A DNA stretch of 6,089 bases from an uncultured Erysipelotrichaceae bacterium (GTDB lineage Bacteria; Bacillota_I; Bacilli_A; Erysipelotrichales; Erysipelotrichaceae): contig OMUX01000159.1 of assembly GCA_900314345.1 (NCBI GenBank), forward strand, positions 1-6,089, read 5' to 3'. The first letter of the stretch is position 1; each line of letters starts with the position of its first letter. This document shows, piece by piece, positions 1 to 6,089 of the stretch. Position numbers and translations under genes: made by a program. The notes below the pieces were generated by a model. The model ran no database searches. It saw only the letters and a list, made by a program, of their open reading frames with translations, and was not told the origin of the DNA.

Positions 1-1
1 T

Positions 2-241
2 GCAGAAAGCGCAAGGAAGATCTCACAGGACCTTCAGGATGACTATATAAACTCCTGTCTTGGCATGCAGGAGATCCTGATCATGGAGGCGCGCTATCAG
101 GGAGAATATACGATGGGACATACGGGAAACTACCTTCCGGTATGGATCAAGGGACATTATGAAAGAGGCACGCTGGTGCCTGTGATATTGAAAGAATATA
201 AAGACAGAATGATTTACGGGGAAAGAAGCGTTAAGCAATGA
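2..241 (+). CDS. mtaB: tRNA t6A37 methylthiotransferase MtaB-like, C-terminal fragment (5' end outside window)
   Basis: The open frame enters from the left edge and stops at TGA 239-241, leaving the last 79 residues. The end of the fragment resembles the C-terminal TRAM-like region of MtaB-family radical-SAM enzymes: a glycine-terminated 'NSCLG' segment, an 'ILIMEA' beta strand, then 'GHTGNYLPV' (fragment residues 39-47), matching the family's G-[HY]-T-x-N-Y-x-x-V signature. MtaB adds a methylthio group to t6A at position 37 of ANN-decoding tRNAs in the cytoplasm. The radical-SAM CxxxCxxC motif and the UPF0004 domain would lie upstream and cannot be checked. The stop overlaps the next start codon as ATGA, implying translational coupling. 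Another methylthiotransferase (MiaB, RimO) is possible, but the 'GHTxNY' signature and the nearby deoC and rpsU favour MtaB. Confidence 0.8.
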   Translation, partial: AESARKISQDLQDDYINSCLGMQEILIMEARYQGEYTMGHTGNYLPVWIKGHYERGTLVPVILKEYKDRMIYGERSVKQ

Positions 242-1695
242 AGCTGAATGAACTGTTTGAGAATGTACCGGATATTGAAATCAAATCATTGATGGCCGAC
301 AGCCGCAGGAAACGGCCGGACAGCATTTTCTTCTGTGTGAAAGGCATGATGTTCGACGGCCACCGCTTTGTGGAGCAGGCCATCCAGAACGGCGCTAAGG
401 TCATCGTGTACAGCGAGTCGATTGCCTGCACACATCCGGAGGTTACCTACATCCGCGTCAAGGATGTCAATGCCGTCTTCAACAAGGTGGCGGATGCCTT
501 CTATGGCTATCCGAGCCACAAGATGACGGTGTACGGTGTCACCGGAACCAACGGCAAGAGTTCCATTGCCTGCATCATCCGGGATCTTCTGGATCCTGTT
601 TCACCCACCGGATACATCGGCACGATTGCCATTGAATACGGAAATGTCAAACTGCCGCCGTTACTCACGACACCGGATATTGATGATCTCCACGGCATCC
701 TGAAGGATATGCTGGATGCCGGAATCAGGAATGTGGCGATGGAAGCTTCTTCCATCGGTATTGATCAGGGCAGGGTGGATGCCATTGACTTTGATGTCGG
801 CATCTTCACAAACCTCACCCATGACCATCTGGACTACCATGGCACAATGGAAAACTACTTCCAGGCCAAGAAGAAGTTCTTCGATCATCTCAAGCCAGGA
901 GCGATCGCCATTACCAATGCCGATGATCCCTACGGCATGCGCATTGTTGAAGACTGCCCGTGCCGTGTGCTGACCTATGGCATTGACCATGAGGCGGACT
1001 ATCAGGTCGTCAAGTATCAGCTGCTGGCGGACCGGACATTGTTTGTCCTGAAGTGCAACGGCATGGAATACGAGCTTGAGACAAACCTTGTCGCACGCTT
1101 CAACATCTACAACCTGCTGGCGGTCATTGCCGCACTGAATGCAAGCGGCATGTCGATTACACAGATGCTGCCGAACCTCAGGAACATCAAGCAGGTCGAG
1201 GGCCGCATGGAACGCATTGACCGGGGACAGCCGTTCAATGTCCTGGTGGACTTTGCCCACACACCTGACGGTATTGAGAAGGTATGCCAGTTCGCCAGTG
1301 CCATCACCCCCAAGGGAAAGCGCATCATTGCCATCACCGGGTCGGCCGGCAAGCGGGATACCGTCAAGCGCCCGATCTTCGGCGAGATCCTGGATCAGTA
1401 CGCTGACATGATCATCCTGACGGAGGATGATCCGAGAAACGAAAAGCCGCTGGATATTGCCCGGCAGATTGCCTCAGGCATTCACAGAAAACCATATACG
1501 ATCATTGAAGACCGCTATGATGCCATCCGGCAGGCGGTGGAGATCGCCCAGGAAGGAGACACGATCATCATCCTGGGCAAGGGAGATGAGAAATTCATCT
1601 ACCGGGAGTTCGGCAGAGAGCCTTATGAAGGCGACGATGCCATTGCAAGGGAAGTCATAGACCAGTACTGGTTTGGAAAAGGAGAAAAAGAATAA
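238..1695 (+). CDS. murE: UDP-N-acetylmuramoyl-tripeptide synthetase (MurE family)
   Basis: A Mur ligase of 485 residues, normal length for MurE. It should add the third stem-peptide residue (L-Lys or meso-DAP) to UDP-MurNAc-L-Ala-D-Glu in the cytoplasm, using ATP. Visible in order: the N-terminal UDP-binding region with 'DSR' (21-23); the ATP loop 'GVTGTNGKS' (100-108); 'TTPD' (144-147); 'MEASSIGI' (168-175); '[12 protein letters not shown]' (191-202); the lysine expected to be carbamylated in '[10 protein letters not shown]' (about K211); 'EGRMERI' (321-327); 'VDFAHTPDG' (337-345); 'GSAGKRD' (368-374); 'DDPRNE' (397-402); and 'GKGDE' (447-451). The amino-acid selectivity motif reads DDPR, not the DNPR of classical DAP enzymes, and GKGHE is GKGDE. 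The substrate is therefore open, and a MurE paralogue is possible. The ATG overlaps the mtaB stop with only a weak GGGGAAAG upstream, so translation is probably coupled. It is not next to other cell-wall genes here. Confidence 0.92.
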   Translation: MKLNELFENVPDIEIKSLMADSRRKRPDSIFFCVKGMMFDGHRFVEQAIQNGAKVIVYSESIACTHPEVTYIRVKDVNAVFNKVADAFYGYPSHKMTVYGVTGTNGKSSIACIIRDLLDPVSPTGYIGTIAIEYGNVKLPPLLTTPDIDDLHGILKDMLDAGIRNVAMEASSIGIDQGRVDAIDFDVGIFTNLTHDHLDYHGTMENYFQAKKKFFDHLKPGAIAITNADDPYGMRIVEDCPCRVLTYGIDHEADYQVVKYQLLADRTLFVLKCNGMEYELETNLVARFNIYNLLAVIAALNASGMSITQMLPNLRNIKQVEGRMERIDRGQPFNVLVDFAHTPDGIEKVCQFASAITPKGKRIIAITGSAGKRDTVKRPIFGEILDQYADMIILTEDDPRNEKPLDIARQIASGIHRKPYTIIEDRYDAIRQAVEIAQEGDTIIILGKGDEKFIYREFGREPYEGDDAIAREVIDQYWFGKGEKE

Positions 1696-1699
1696 TCAT

Positions 1700-2341
1700 A
1701 TGGAATTGAACAAGTACATCGATCACACACTGCTCAAGCCGGAAAGCACACAGGCTGACATTGAACGCATCTGCAGGGAGGCACTGAAGTATGACTTTGC
1801 AAGTGTCATGGTCAACCCGTGCTGGATCCCGTTTGCCAAGGAACTGCTCAAGGGATCTGATGTCAAGGCAGCCTGCGTCATCGGCTTCCCGCTTGGGGCA
1901 AACACCACGGCTGTCAAGGTATTCGAAGTCAAGGATGCCATTGCCAATGGTGCGGATGAAGTGGACATGGTCCTCAACATCGGCCAGCTCAAGGGCGGCA
2001 ATGATGCATATGTGACAAATGAGATCAAGGCACTCAAGGAAGCTGCCGGGGATCATGTGCTCAAGGTCATCATCGAGACATGCCTGCTTACGGATGAGGA
2101 GAAGGTCAGAGCCTGCAAGGATGCTGTTGCGGCAGGTGCGGACTTTGTCAAGACAAGCACAGGCTTCTCTACAGGCGGCGCAACCGTGGAGGATGTGAAG
2201 CTCATGAAGAAGGCTGTGGAAGGCAGCCCCGTCAAGGTCAAGGCCAGCGGCGGCATCCGTACACCGGAAACATTCCATGCCATGATTGAAGCCGGTGCAG
2301 AACGCATCGGAACATCCAGCGGCGCAAAGCTGATCGGCTGA
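1700..2341 (+). CDS. deoC: deoxyribose-phosphate aldolase (DeoC)
   Basis: A 213-residue class I aldolase, close to the usual 210-225 for bacterial DeoC. It cleaves 2-deoxy-D-ribose 5-phosphate to glyceraldehyde 3-phosphate and acetaldehyde in deoxynucleoside catabolism. Catalytic landmarks: 'IDHTLLKP' (7-14); '[10 protein letters not shown]' (86-95) with the proton-relay Asp at 89; the Schiff-base lysine K151 in 'FVKTSTGF'; the second active-site lysine K181 in 'VKASGGIRT'; and the phosphate-binding 'IGTSSG' (203-208). All are intact, so the enzyme should be active. I chose ATG 1700 because the family begins almost directly with this '[11 protein letters not shown]'. An in-frame TTG at 1673 would add nine highly charged residues (EKEKKNNH) that are really the ribosome-binding region, and would overlap murE. 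The AAAAGGAG at 1677-1684 is the likely Shine-Dalgarno, with a rather long 15-base spacing. Four bases separate it from murE, so the two are probably co-transcribed. Confidence 0.95.
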   Translation: MELNKYIDHTLLKPESTQADIERICREALKYDFASVMVNPCWIPFAKELLKGSDVKAACVIGFPLGANTTAVKVFEVKDAIANGADEVDMVLNIGQLKGGNDAYVTNEIKALKEAAGDHVLKVIIETCLLTDEEKVRACKDAVAAGADFVKTSTGFSTGGATVEDVKLMKKAVEGSPVKVKASGGIRTPETFHAMIEAGAERIGTSSGAKLIG

Positions 2342-2350
2342 TCACCACAG

Positions 2351-2381
2351 GGCGGTATTCCATGAATGCCGCTCTTTCCTT
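2351..2381 (+). terminator. weak terminator-like hairpin between deoC and the acyltransferase gene
   Basis: GCGGTATT (2352-2359) can pair with AATGCCGC (2365-2372) through one G-T wobble, leaving a 5-base loop (CCATG). A further G-T pair is possible at 2351/2373. The stem is followed by TCTTTCCTT, a pyrimidine-rich but interrupted tail. It sits 10 bases after the deoC stop, where a terminator would separate the housekeeping block from the following cassette. The short U-poor tail suggests partial termination or attenuation rather than a full stop. The only promoter for the downstream genes may therefore be upstream of this hairpin; I saw none in the 54-base gap. Confidence 0.45.
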
Positions 2382-2384
2382 CAG

Positions 2385-2390
2385 AAAGGA
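2385..2390 (+). promoter_or_regulatory. Shine-Dalgarno that sets the acyltransferase start at 2396
   Basis: AAAGGA lies 5 bases upstream of ATG 2396 and decides between this start and an in-frame ATG at 2366, which falls inside the hairpin stem and has no purine-rich site before it. The upstream TCCTT (2377-2381) can pair with AAGGA (2386-2390) over a 4-base loop, which could partly hide the site. That pairing would compete only slightly with the adjoining terminator-like hairpin. Confidence 0.6.
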
Positions 2391-2395
2391 TTGAT

Positions 2396-3673
2396 ATGAA
2401 CGAAAACTCCCACAGATGGTATGACCTCGACAATGCCGCGATCATCATCCCCGGTTCTGTCAGGGGATGCGATACGCGTGTTTTCAGGCTGGTCTGCCAG
2501 CTGAAGGAGGAAGTGAATCCGGAAATCCTTCAGCGGGCACTGGATGACACCGTGCCGGAGTTTCCGTATTTCAGTGTTGCATTGCGCAAAGGACTGTTCT
2601 GGTACTACCTGGATTCCATCAATGCCCATGCCGAGGTGGAAGAGGATCATCTCACACCGCTTGCCCAGCTCTACCGGCCAGGCGAACGCACACTGCTGTA
2701 CCGTGTGACGTATTACAGAAACCGCATCAATCTGGAGATGTTCCATGTCCTTGCGGATGGCACGGGTGCTTTCATCTTCTTCCGCAGGCTCATTGTCAGA
2801 TATCTCTGTCTTGTTCACGGCATGGAAATCGGAACGATGGAAACAGAAGTCTCATCGCATGAAGAAAAAAGCGAAGATGCCTTTGCCCAGTACTACCACA
2901 GGGAGTCAAAGCGTTCCGACTGGAAAAAGACAACAAAGACGAAGGCTTACCACATTCAGGGGGATCCTGATCCCAACCAGCGCAGCCATCTCATGGAGAT
3001 TACTGTCAGTGCCAAGGCCTTCGTGGATCTTGCCCATGCTTACAATACGAAGGTCGGTGTTCTGATCACGGCCATGGTCATTGAATCCATCGTAAAGGGA
3101 ATGTCCGTGCATGACCGGCAGAAGAAGCCGGTGGTCATCTCCGTGCCGGTCAATCTCAGACAGTATTTCCCGACGGAGAGCGTACGGAATTTCTATGGGC
3201 TGATCTATGTCCGCTATGATGCTTTGAAGTATGACGGACACATCGAACCCATCATTGAGGAAGTGAAACAGCAGTTCGCTGCACAGCTGAAGAAGGAGGA
3301 CGTTTCAAAGACCATGAACTCCTTCAGCGCCCTTGCGGGAAACTATGCCGTCAAGCTTGTGCCGATCCTGTTCAAGGAACCGACCCTGGGCATTGCAAGC
3401 TCCAGGTCCCATGCCGGGGTGACAGGTTCCGTATCCAATCTGGAACGGATCAGTATGCCGGAGGCTGTGGCGGATGACATTGATCACTTTGCGGCATTCA
3501 TGTCCTCCATCAACTTCCAGCTCACCATTGCAAGCTACAGGGATGCGATGGTGTTCGGTTTTGTCTGCGGCATGTCTGATACCAGGATGATGCTGGAATT
3601 CTGCCGGAGCTTAAGGAAGCACGGGCTTTCCGTGAAGCTTGCCACGAATGACTTTGAAAAGGAGGGAGGCTGA
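2396..3673 (+). CDS. condensation/alcohol-acetyltransferase-fold acyltransferase
   Basis: A 425-residue protein of the CoA-dependent acyltransferase superfamily (chloramphenicol acetyltransferase, NRPS condensation, alcohol acetyltransferase). Landmarks in the expected order: an N-terminal half with 'FRLVCQL' and 'FPYFSVALRKG' (56-66); the catalytic 'FHVLADGTG' (116-124), which fits HxxxDG with H117 as general base and D121 structural; a variable linker at 145-195; 'VISVPVNLRQYFP' (247-259), the conserved 'VPVNLR' strand; 'NFYG' (265-268); and 'GSVSNLERI' (344-352), the second-half substrate-channel region. There is no signal peptide or membrane helix, so it should be cytoplasmic or peripheral. 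The family moves an acyl group from CoA or a carrier to a hydroxyl or amine; the substrate here is unknown. Two bases separate it from the zinc-ribbon membrane gene, and it leads a four-gene unit. Start 2396 is chosen over 2366 for its Shine-Dalgarno. No carrier protein is visible nearby, which argues against an NRPS context. Confidence 0.8.
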   Translation: MNENSHRWYDLDNAAIIIPGSVRGCDTRVFRLVCQLKEEVNPEILQRALDDTVPEFPYFSVALRKGLFWYYLDSINAHAEVEEDHLTPLAQLYRPGERTLLYRVTYYRNRINLEMFHVLADGTGAFIFFRRLIVRYLCLVHGMEIGTMETEVSSHEEKSEDAFAQYYHRESKRSDWKKTTKTKAYHIQGDPDPNQRSHLMEITVSAKAFVDLAHAYNTKVGVLITAMVIESIVKGMSVHDRQKKPVVISVPVNLRQYFPTESVRNFYGLIYVRYDALKYDGHIEPIIEEVKQQFAAQLKKEDVSKTMNSFSALAGNYAVKLVPILFKEPTLGIASSRSHAGVTGSVSNLERISMPEAVADDIDHFAAFMSSINFQLTIASYRDAMVFGFVCGMSDTRMMLEFCRSLRKHGLSVKLATNDFEKEGG

Positions 3674-3675
3674 CC

Positions 3676-4338
3676 ATGCTCTACTGCAGGAAGTGCGGCA
3701 TTGAAATCGAAGGAGACAAGGAATCATGCCCGCTTTGCCAGGGGCCTCTGGAAGGAACGCCGGAACCATCTCCGTTTCCTGTGATTCCTGAGCCTCGTCT
3801 TTCCCGTCTTTCCTTTTTCCGCATCTGTACGTTTGTCATGCTGGTGCTGGAGACAGCATTCATCATCACACGCTTCCTAGTAGACAGGCCATGGGTGACG
3901 ATCACCATCGTGTTCATCCTGATTGCCTGGGCTGATATCTGGGTGACAATGTACTTCCGCAGGAATGTCATCAAGCTGATCCACATGCAGTTTTTCATCG
4001 GCATGGCCATTATCCTGATCATGCGGCTTCTTGGCATGTATGGAAGCCATGATGCCTGGGTAGCCGTGTGGTTCTACCCGGCTGCCTTTCTTGCCATGGC
4101 AGTATCAACACTGGCAGTTGGAAAGGGCATGGGCATTCCCTTTGAGGTATATGCCATCTATGTGCTCTGGGATATCCTGTTTTCCTTCCTGCAGCTGATT
4201 CCTCTTTTCCTGCATGAGAATCCGATGCCGCTTCCGGCATTGATTTCCATGGGCCTGATGTTCCTGCTTGGGGCGGCAATCCTTCTTTTCAAGGGAAGGG
4301 AAATGAAGCGTGCATCCAGCAAGTGGTTCCATTTCTGA
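3676..4338 (+). CDS. zinc-ribbon six-helix membrane protein (DUF6320-like)
   Basis: A 220-residue protein of unknown function. The N-terminus is a zinc ribbon with paired cysteines C4/C7 ('YCRKCG') and C18/C21 ('CPLC'), followed by a proline-rich linker (about 29-40). Six hydrophobic stretches follow, near 46-66, 73-93, 101-120, 128-147, 157-179 and 187-206, then a short basic tail ending 'KWFHF'. The architecture and the adjoining acyltransferase match my memory of DUF6320 proteins of Bacillota; that name is from recall and needs a profile search. By the positive-inside rule the zinc ribbon is probably cytoplasmic, as 'RRNVIK' and the C-terminal 'KGREMKR' are also. It could anchor the two soluble enzymes beside it at the membrane or move their product; this is inference. 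A strong GGAGGGAGG (3661-3669) precedes the ATG, which lies 2 bases after the previous stop. Confidence 0.72.
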   Translation: MLYCRKCGIEIEGDKESCPLCQGPLEGTPEPSPFPVIPEPRLSRLSFFRICTFVMLVLETAFIITRFLVDRPWVTITIVFILIAWADIWVTMYFRRNVIKLIHMQFFIGMAIILIMRLLGMYGSHDAWVAVWFYPAAFLAMAVSTLAVGKGMGIPFEVYAIYVLWDILFSFLQLIPLFLHENPMPLPALISMGLMFLLGAAILLFKGREMKRASSKWFHF

Positions 4339-4348
4339 GAGGTAATCC

Positions 4349-5545
4349 ATGACAGAACGAACACATGCAGTCAAATTCGCCAGCGATGCGGCAAGCTTTC
4401 TGGAAAACAGCCTTGGCTCTTATATTGAGCATGGCCATGAAGCACCTGTACTGAACACATACGAAGAACCATCAGAAATGACATGGTACAGGATTCCGCT
4501 GGAAGAGGGTTTATGCGGGGACGGCAGCCCGTATCATATGTATCTGAAGAAGGGAACCTGTGATGACCTCTGCATTTTCCTTTCCGCCGGCGGTGTGGTA
4601 TGGAATGCCTTCACTGCCGCAAGACCTACAACCTGGAGCTCCACGGCCGCAAGAGAGCCGAACTGCTACTGGAACAATCTGCGCCCGATCACGCAGATGA
4701 TGAACATCAACACCGGCATCACATCCAATGAAGAACGCAATCCCTTCCGTACGTGGAACTTCATCGTCATCCCTTATGCAACAGGGGACTTCCATGTCGG
4801 AAACGGAACCCTTGCATACAAGGACAAGGAAGGGGAAAACCAGATCCTTCACTTCCATGGCCATGCCAATGTCATGGCGGCAATGGAACAGGGGAAAAAG
4901 CATTTTCCTTCTGCATCACGGATATTGCTTGCCGGTGACTCTGCCGGTGCCTTTGGTGTACCGGCGCTGGCGGATGAGATCCTTGCACAGTATCCGGACT
5001 GCAATGACATCACATTGCTTTCAGACAGCGGCCAGCTGCCTAATGAAGACTGGAAGGGCATTGCCAGGGATGTATGGCATGCGGATGAGAAATACTGGAA
5101 CTGTCTTTCCACAAGGAACATCACTTTGGACTGGTATGAGAACCTTCTGCAGCACACCGGAAGACACATGCGTCTTCTCTATGCCAGCAGCACCCATGAC
5201 TATCTTCTCTCTACGTTCTTCAACGACATGACCAATGAAGTGTTTGCCACGGATGCGGATGTCAGGAATGCATACTTTGAGGAGATGAAGCACATGGTGA
5301 GGCAGCTGAACGACCTGGGGTTTGCGTTCTTCTGCAACGCCTGGGAGAATCCCTTGTTCACCAAGGCACAGCATGGAACGATCCATACGGCAGTGCGCAC
5401 GCCGTACTTCTTCACCATCAACAATGCCCCTCCGGGCACCATGGAGAACCATGTCTGTCTGTCCGGTGTATCCATGGCAGAGTGGCTCATGGACCAGGTG
5501 AATGATGTACGCTATGATGTCGGTACAGGACTGCTGGAGGAATAG
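4349..5545 (+). CDS. pectinacetylesterase/Notum-family serine hydrolase, cytoplasmic
   Basis: A 398-residue alpha/beta-hydrolase that resembles the pectinacetylesterase (PAE/Notum) family. In order: 'CIFLSAGGVVWN' (75-86), the place of the oxyanion strand and glycine loop; 'NPFRTWNFIVIPYATGDFHVG' (131-151), close to the family's 'NPF..wN.v.vPYCtGD.h.G'; 'HGHANVMAAME' (170-180), the GHxNV element; 'LLAGDSAGAFG' (194-203), with nucleophile S198 in GxSAG; 'STHDYLLSTFF' (281-291), with candidate acid D284; 'HGTIHTAV' (342-349), with candidate catalytic H346; and a C-terminal 'GVSMAEWLMDQV' (373-384). Family members deacylate O-acetylated pectin or, for Notum, lipidated proteins. Those are secreted, but this one has no signal peptide and probably works on a cytoplasmic or membrane-bound ester. 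It starts 10 bases after the membrane gene with GAGAGG at 4337-4342. The oxyanion loop AGGVVW differs from GGGWC. Substrate unknown. Confidence 0.8.
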   Translation: MTERTHAVKFASDAASFLENSLGSYIEHGHEAPVLNTYEEPSEMTWYRIPLEEGLCGDGSPYHMYLKKGTCDDLCIFLSAGGVVWNAFTAARPTTWSSTAAREPNCYWNNLRPITQMMNINTGITSNEERNPFRTWNFIVIPYATGDFHVGNGTLAYKDKEGENQILHFHGHANVMAAMEQGKKHFPSASRILLAGDSAGAFGVPALADEILAQYPDCNDITLLSDSGQLPNEDWKGIARDVWHADEKYWNCLSTRNITLDWYENLLQHTGRHMRLLYASSTHDYLLSTFFNDMTNEVFATDADVRNAYFEEMKHMVRQLNDLGFAFFCNAWENPLFTKAQHGTIHTAVRTPYFFTINNAPPGTMENHVCLSGVSMAEWLMDQVNDVRYDVGTGLLEE

Positions 5546-5547
5546 AT

Positions 5548-5952
5548 ATGTGGACGTGCCCGGAATGCGGAAGAACATTTGCAAGAAAGAATCAGGATCA
5601 TTACTGCACGAAGAAGCCGGAGACGATCGATGCCTATATCGCCCTGCAGGATGAAACCGTGCAGCCGGTTCTGAAGAAGACCAGGGAAGTGCTGAAAATG
5701 ACACTGCCGGAATGTGAGGAGAGAATCTCCTGGCAGATGCCGACCTACTGGAAGAAGCACAACATCATCCACTTTGCGGCCTCAAAGAAACATCTTGGCA
5801 TCTATCCCGGCCCTGAACCAATTGAAGCTTTCAAGAAGGAACTGGAACCGTATGTTGCTTCCAAAGGCGCCATCCGCTTTCCCTATGATCATGTGGACTA
5901 TGATCTGATTGCCAGGATTGCCGCATATGCGTGCCAGGTGAACAGCAAGTAA
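5548..5952 (+). CDS. zinc-finger plus DUF1801 (YdhG/frataxin-like) protein
   Basis: A 134-residue protein with two parts. Residues 1-20 form a mini zinc finger with C4/C7 ('CPECG') and H18/C20 ('DHYC'), a plausible C2HC site. Residues about 24-130 match DUF1801: 'PEERISWQMPTY'-like 'ERISWQMPTY' (59-67), 'HFAASKKHLGIYPGP' (75-89) and 'SKGAIRFP' (105-112). The DUF1801 fold includes B. subtilis YdhG, proposed to be a frataxin-like iron chaperone; whether this copy binds iron is not visible from sequence. Similar CxxC...HxC N-termini occur in front of DUF5655 and DUF1801 domains elsewhere, as far as I recall. It starts 2 bases after the esterase stop with GGAGG at 5536-5540, so it is probably the last gene of the same operon. 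No membrane segment or signal peptide. Nothing in the sequence ties it chemically to the three enzymes before it, and it may be a passenger. Confidence 0.8.
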   Translation: MWTCPECGRTFARKNQDHYCTKKPETIDAYIALQDETVQPVLKKTREVLKMTLPECEERISWQMPTYWKKHNIIHFAASKKHLGIYPGPEPIEAFKKELEPYVASKGAIRFPYDHVDYDLIARIAAYACQVNSK

Positions 5953-5959
5953 AAACCGT

Positions 5960-5988
5960 TTGCATTTTCAAACCTGCTTTGGTACTAT
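5960..5988 (+). promoter_or_regulatory. putative extended -10 promoter for rpsU
   Basis: In the 75-base gap before rpsU, TTGCAT (5960-5965) stands 17 bases upstream of TACTAT (5983-5988), which is preceded by TGG (5980-5982), giving a TGnTACTAT extended -10. The -35 matches TTGACA at only three positions, but extended -10 promoters tolerate weak -35 boxes. The predicted start near 5995 leaves a leader of about 33 bases containing AGGGAGG. This would free rpsU expression from the upstream cassette. I see no terminator after the DUF1801 gene, so some read-through is likely. Confidence 0.5.
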
Positions 5989-6027
5989 ACAGATGTTGTC
6001 TTTCGATCAGGAAGGGAGGGTTGTAAA

Positions 6028-6089
6028 ATGGCTAGAGTTGTAGTGAAAGAAAATGAGAACCTCGATGATGCACTGCGCAGATTCAAGCG
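6028..6089 (+). CDS. rpsU: 30S ribosomal protein S21, N-terminal fragment (3' end outside window)
   Basis: The first 20 complete codons plus two bases of a gene running off the right edge. They read MARVVVKENENLDDALRRFK, which matches the conserved start of bacterial S21 (family pattern 'V.V..nE.l..ALRRFKR'). S21 is a small, basic protein of the 30S platform involved in translation initiation. A strong AGGGAGG (6013-6019) sits 8 bases before ATG 6028, as expected for a highly translated gene. The full protein is about 58-70 residues, so most of it lies beyond the window. In many Bacillota the next gene is yqeY. Confidence 0.93.
   Translation, partial: MARVVVKENENLDDALRRFK

Noticed and set aside
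661..1260. Antisense open frame of 199 codons across murE
   Set aside because: It is the reverse of a strongly conserved Mur ligase. Its translation has no recognisable motif and it has no plausible ribosome site; it arises from codon bias in the real gene.
1673..1699. TTG start giving DeoC nine extra residues
   Set aside because: The extension EKEKKNNH is unlike any DeoC N-terminus and is encoded by the purine-rich ribosome-binding region. ATG 1700 gives the canonical start.
1655..2278. Antisense open frame of 207 codons across deoC
   Set aside because: It shadows an intact DeoC with all catalytic residues, and its Cys- and Leu-rich translation looks like no known family.
2366..2395. Upstream in-frame ATG for the acyltransferase
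   Set aside because: It lies in a hairpin stem without a Shine-Dalgarno, whereas ATG 2396 has AAAGGA at good spacing.
5021..5704. Antisense open frame of 227 codons across the end of the hydrolase gene and the start of the DUF1801 gene
   Set aside because: It spans two well-supported sense genes and their junction, with no family resemblance.
5958..5973. GTTTG-CATTTT-CAAAC inverted repeat as a terminator after the DUF1801 gene
   Set aside because: The stem is only 5 bp, is AT-rich and lacks a following T-run. It overlaps the proposed -35 region of rpsU and is more likely chance.

Overview
The window looks like a chromosomal segment of a low-to-mid GC Gram-positive bacterium (Bacillota), with roughly balanced base composition by eye. 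Strong purine-rich ribosome binding sites, tight gene packing, a Firmicutes-type DeoC and the mtaB...rpsU neighbourhood all fit this. An Erysipelotrichales-like or clostridial gut organism is my best guess, but it is an inference and cannot be settled without a search. Every gene I accept is on the + strand.

Positions 1-2341 are a housekeeping block. It holds the 3' end of a tRNA methylthiotransferase gene (mtaB-like), a MurE-type UDP-MurNAc-tripeptide synthetase whose start codon overlaps the mtaB stop (ATGA), and deoxyribose-phosphate aldolase (deoC), which starts 4 bases after the murE stop. These three are probably co-transcribed, although their products work in tRNA modification, cell-wall synthesis and deoxynucleoside catabolism. 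A weak terminator-like hairpin lies just after deoC.

Positions 2396-5952 are a compact four-gene accessory cassette with 2-10 bp between genes and good ribosome binding sites. In order: a condensation/alcohol-acetyltransferase-fold acyltransferase (HxxxDG motif); a six-helix membrane protein with an N-terminal zinc ribbon (DUF6320-like); a cytoplasmic pectinacetylesterase/Notum-type serine hydrolase with a GxSAG nucleophile elbow; and a small protein joining a CxxC...HxC zinc finger to a DUF1801 (YdhG/frataxin-like) domain. An acyltransferase, a membrane partner and an esterase together suggest a lipid, polyol or glycan O-acylation/deacylation module with no assigned substrate. This is the most interesting part of the window.

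After a 75 bp gap holding a plausible extended -10 promoter, the window ends in the first 21 codons of rpsU (ribosomal protein S21). The mtaB and rpsU genes lie near each other in many Bacillota, so murE and the four-gene cassette look like lineage-specific additions to an otherwise conserved neighbourhood. I saw no RNA genes, insertion sequences, CRISPR arrays or long repeats.
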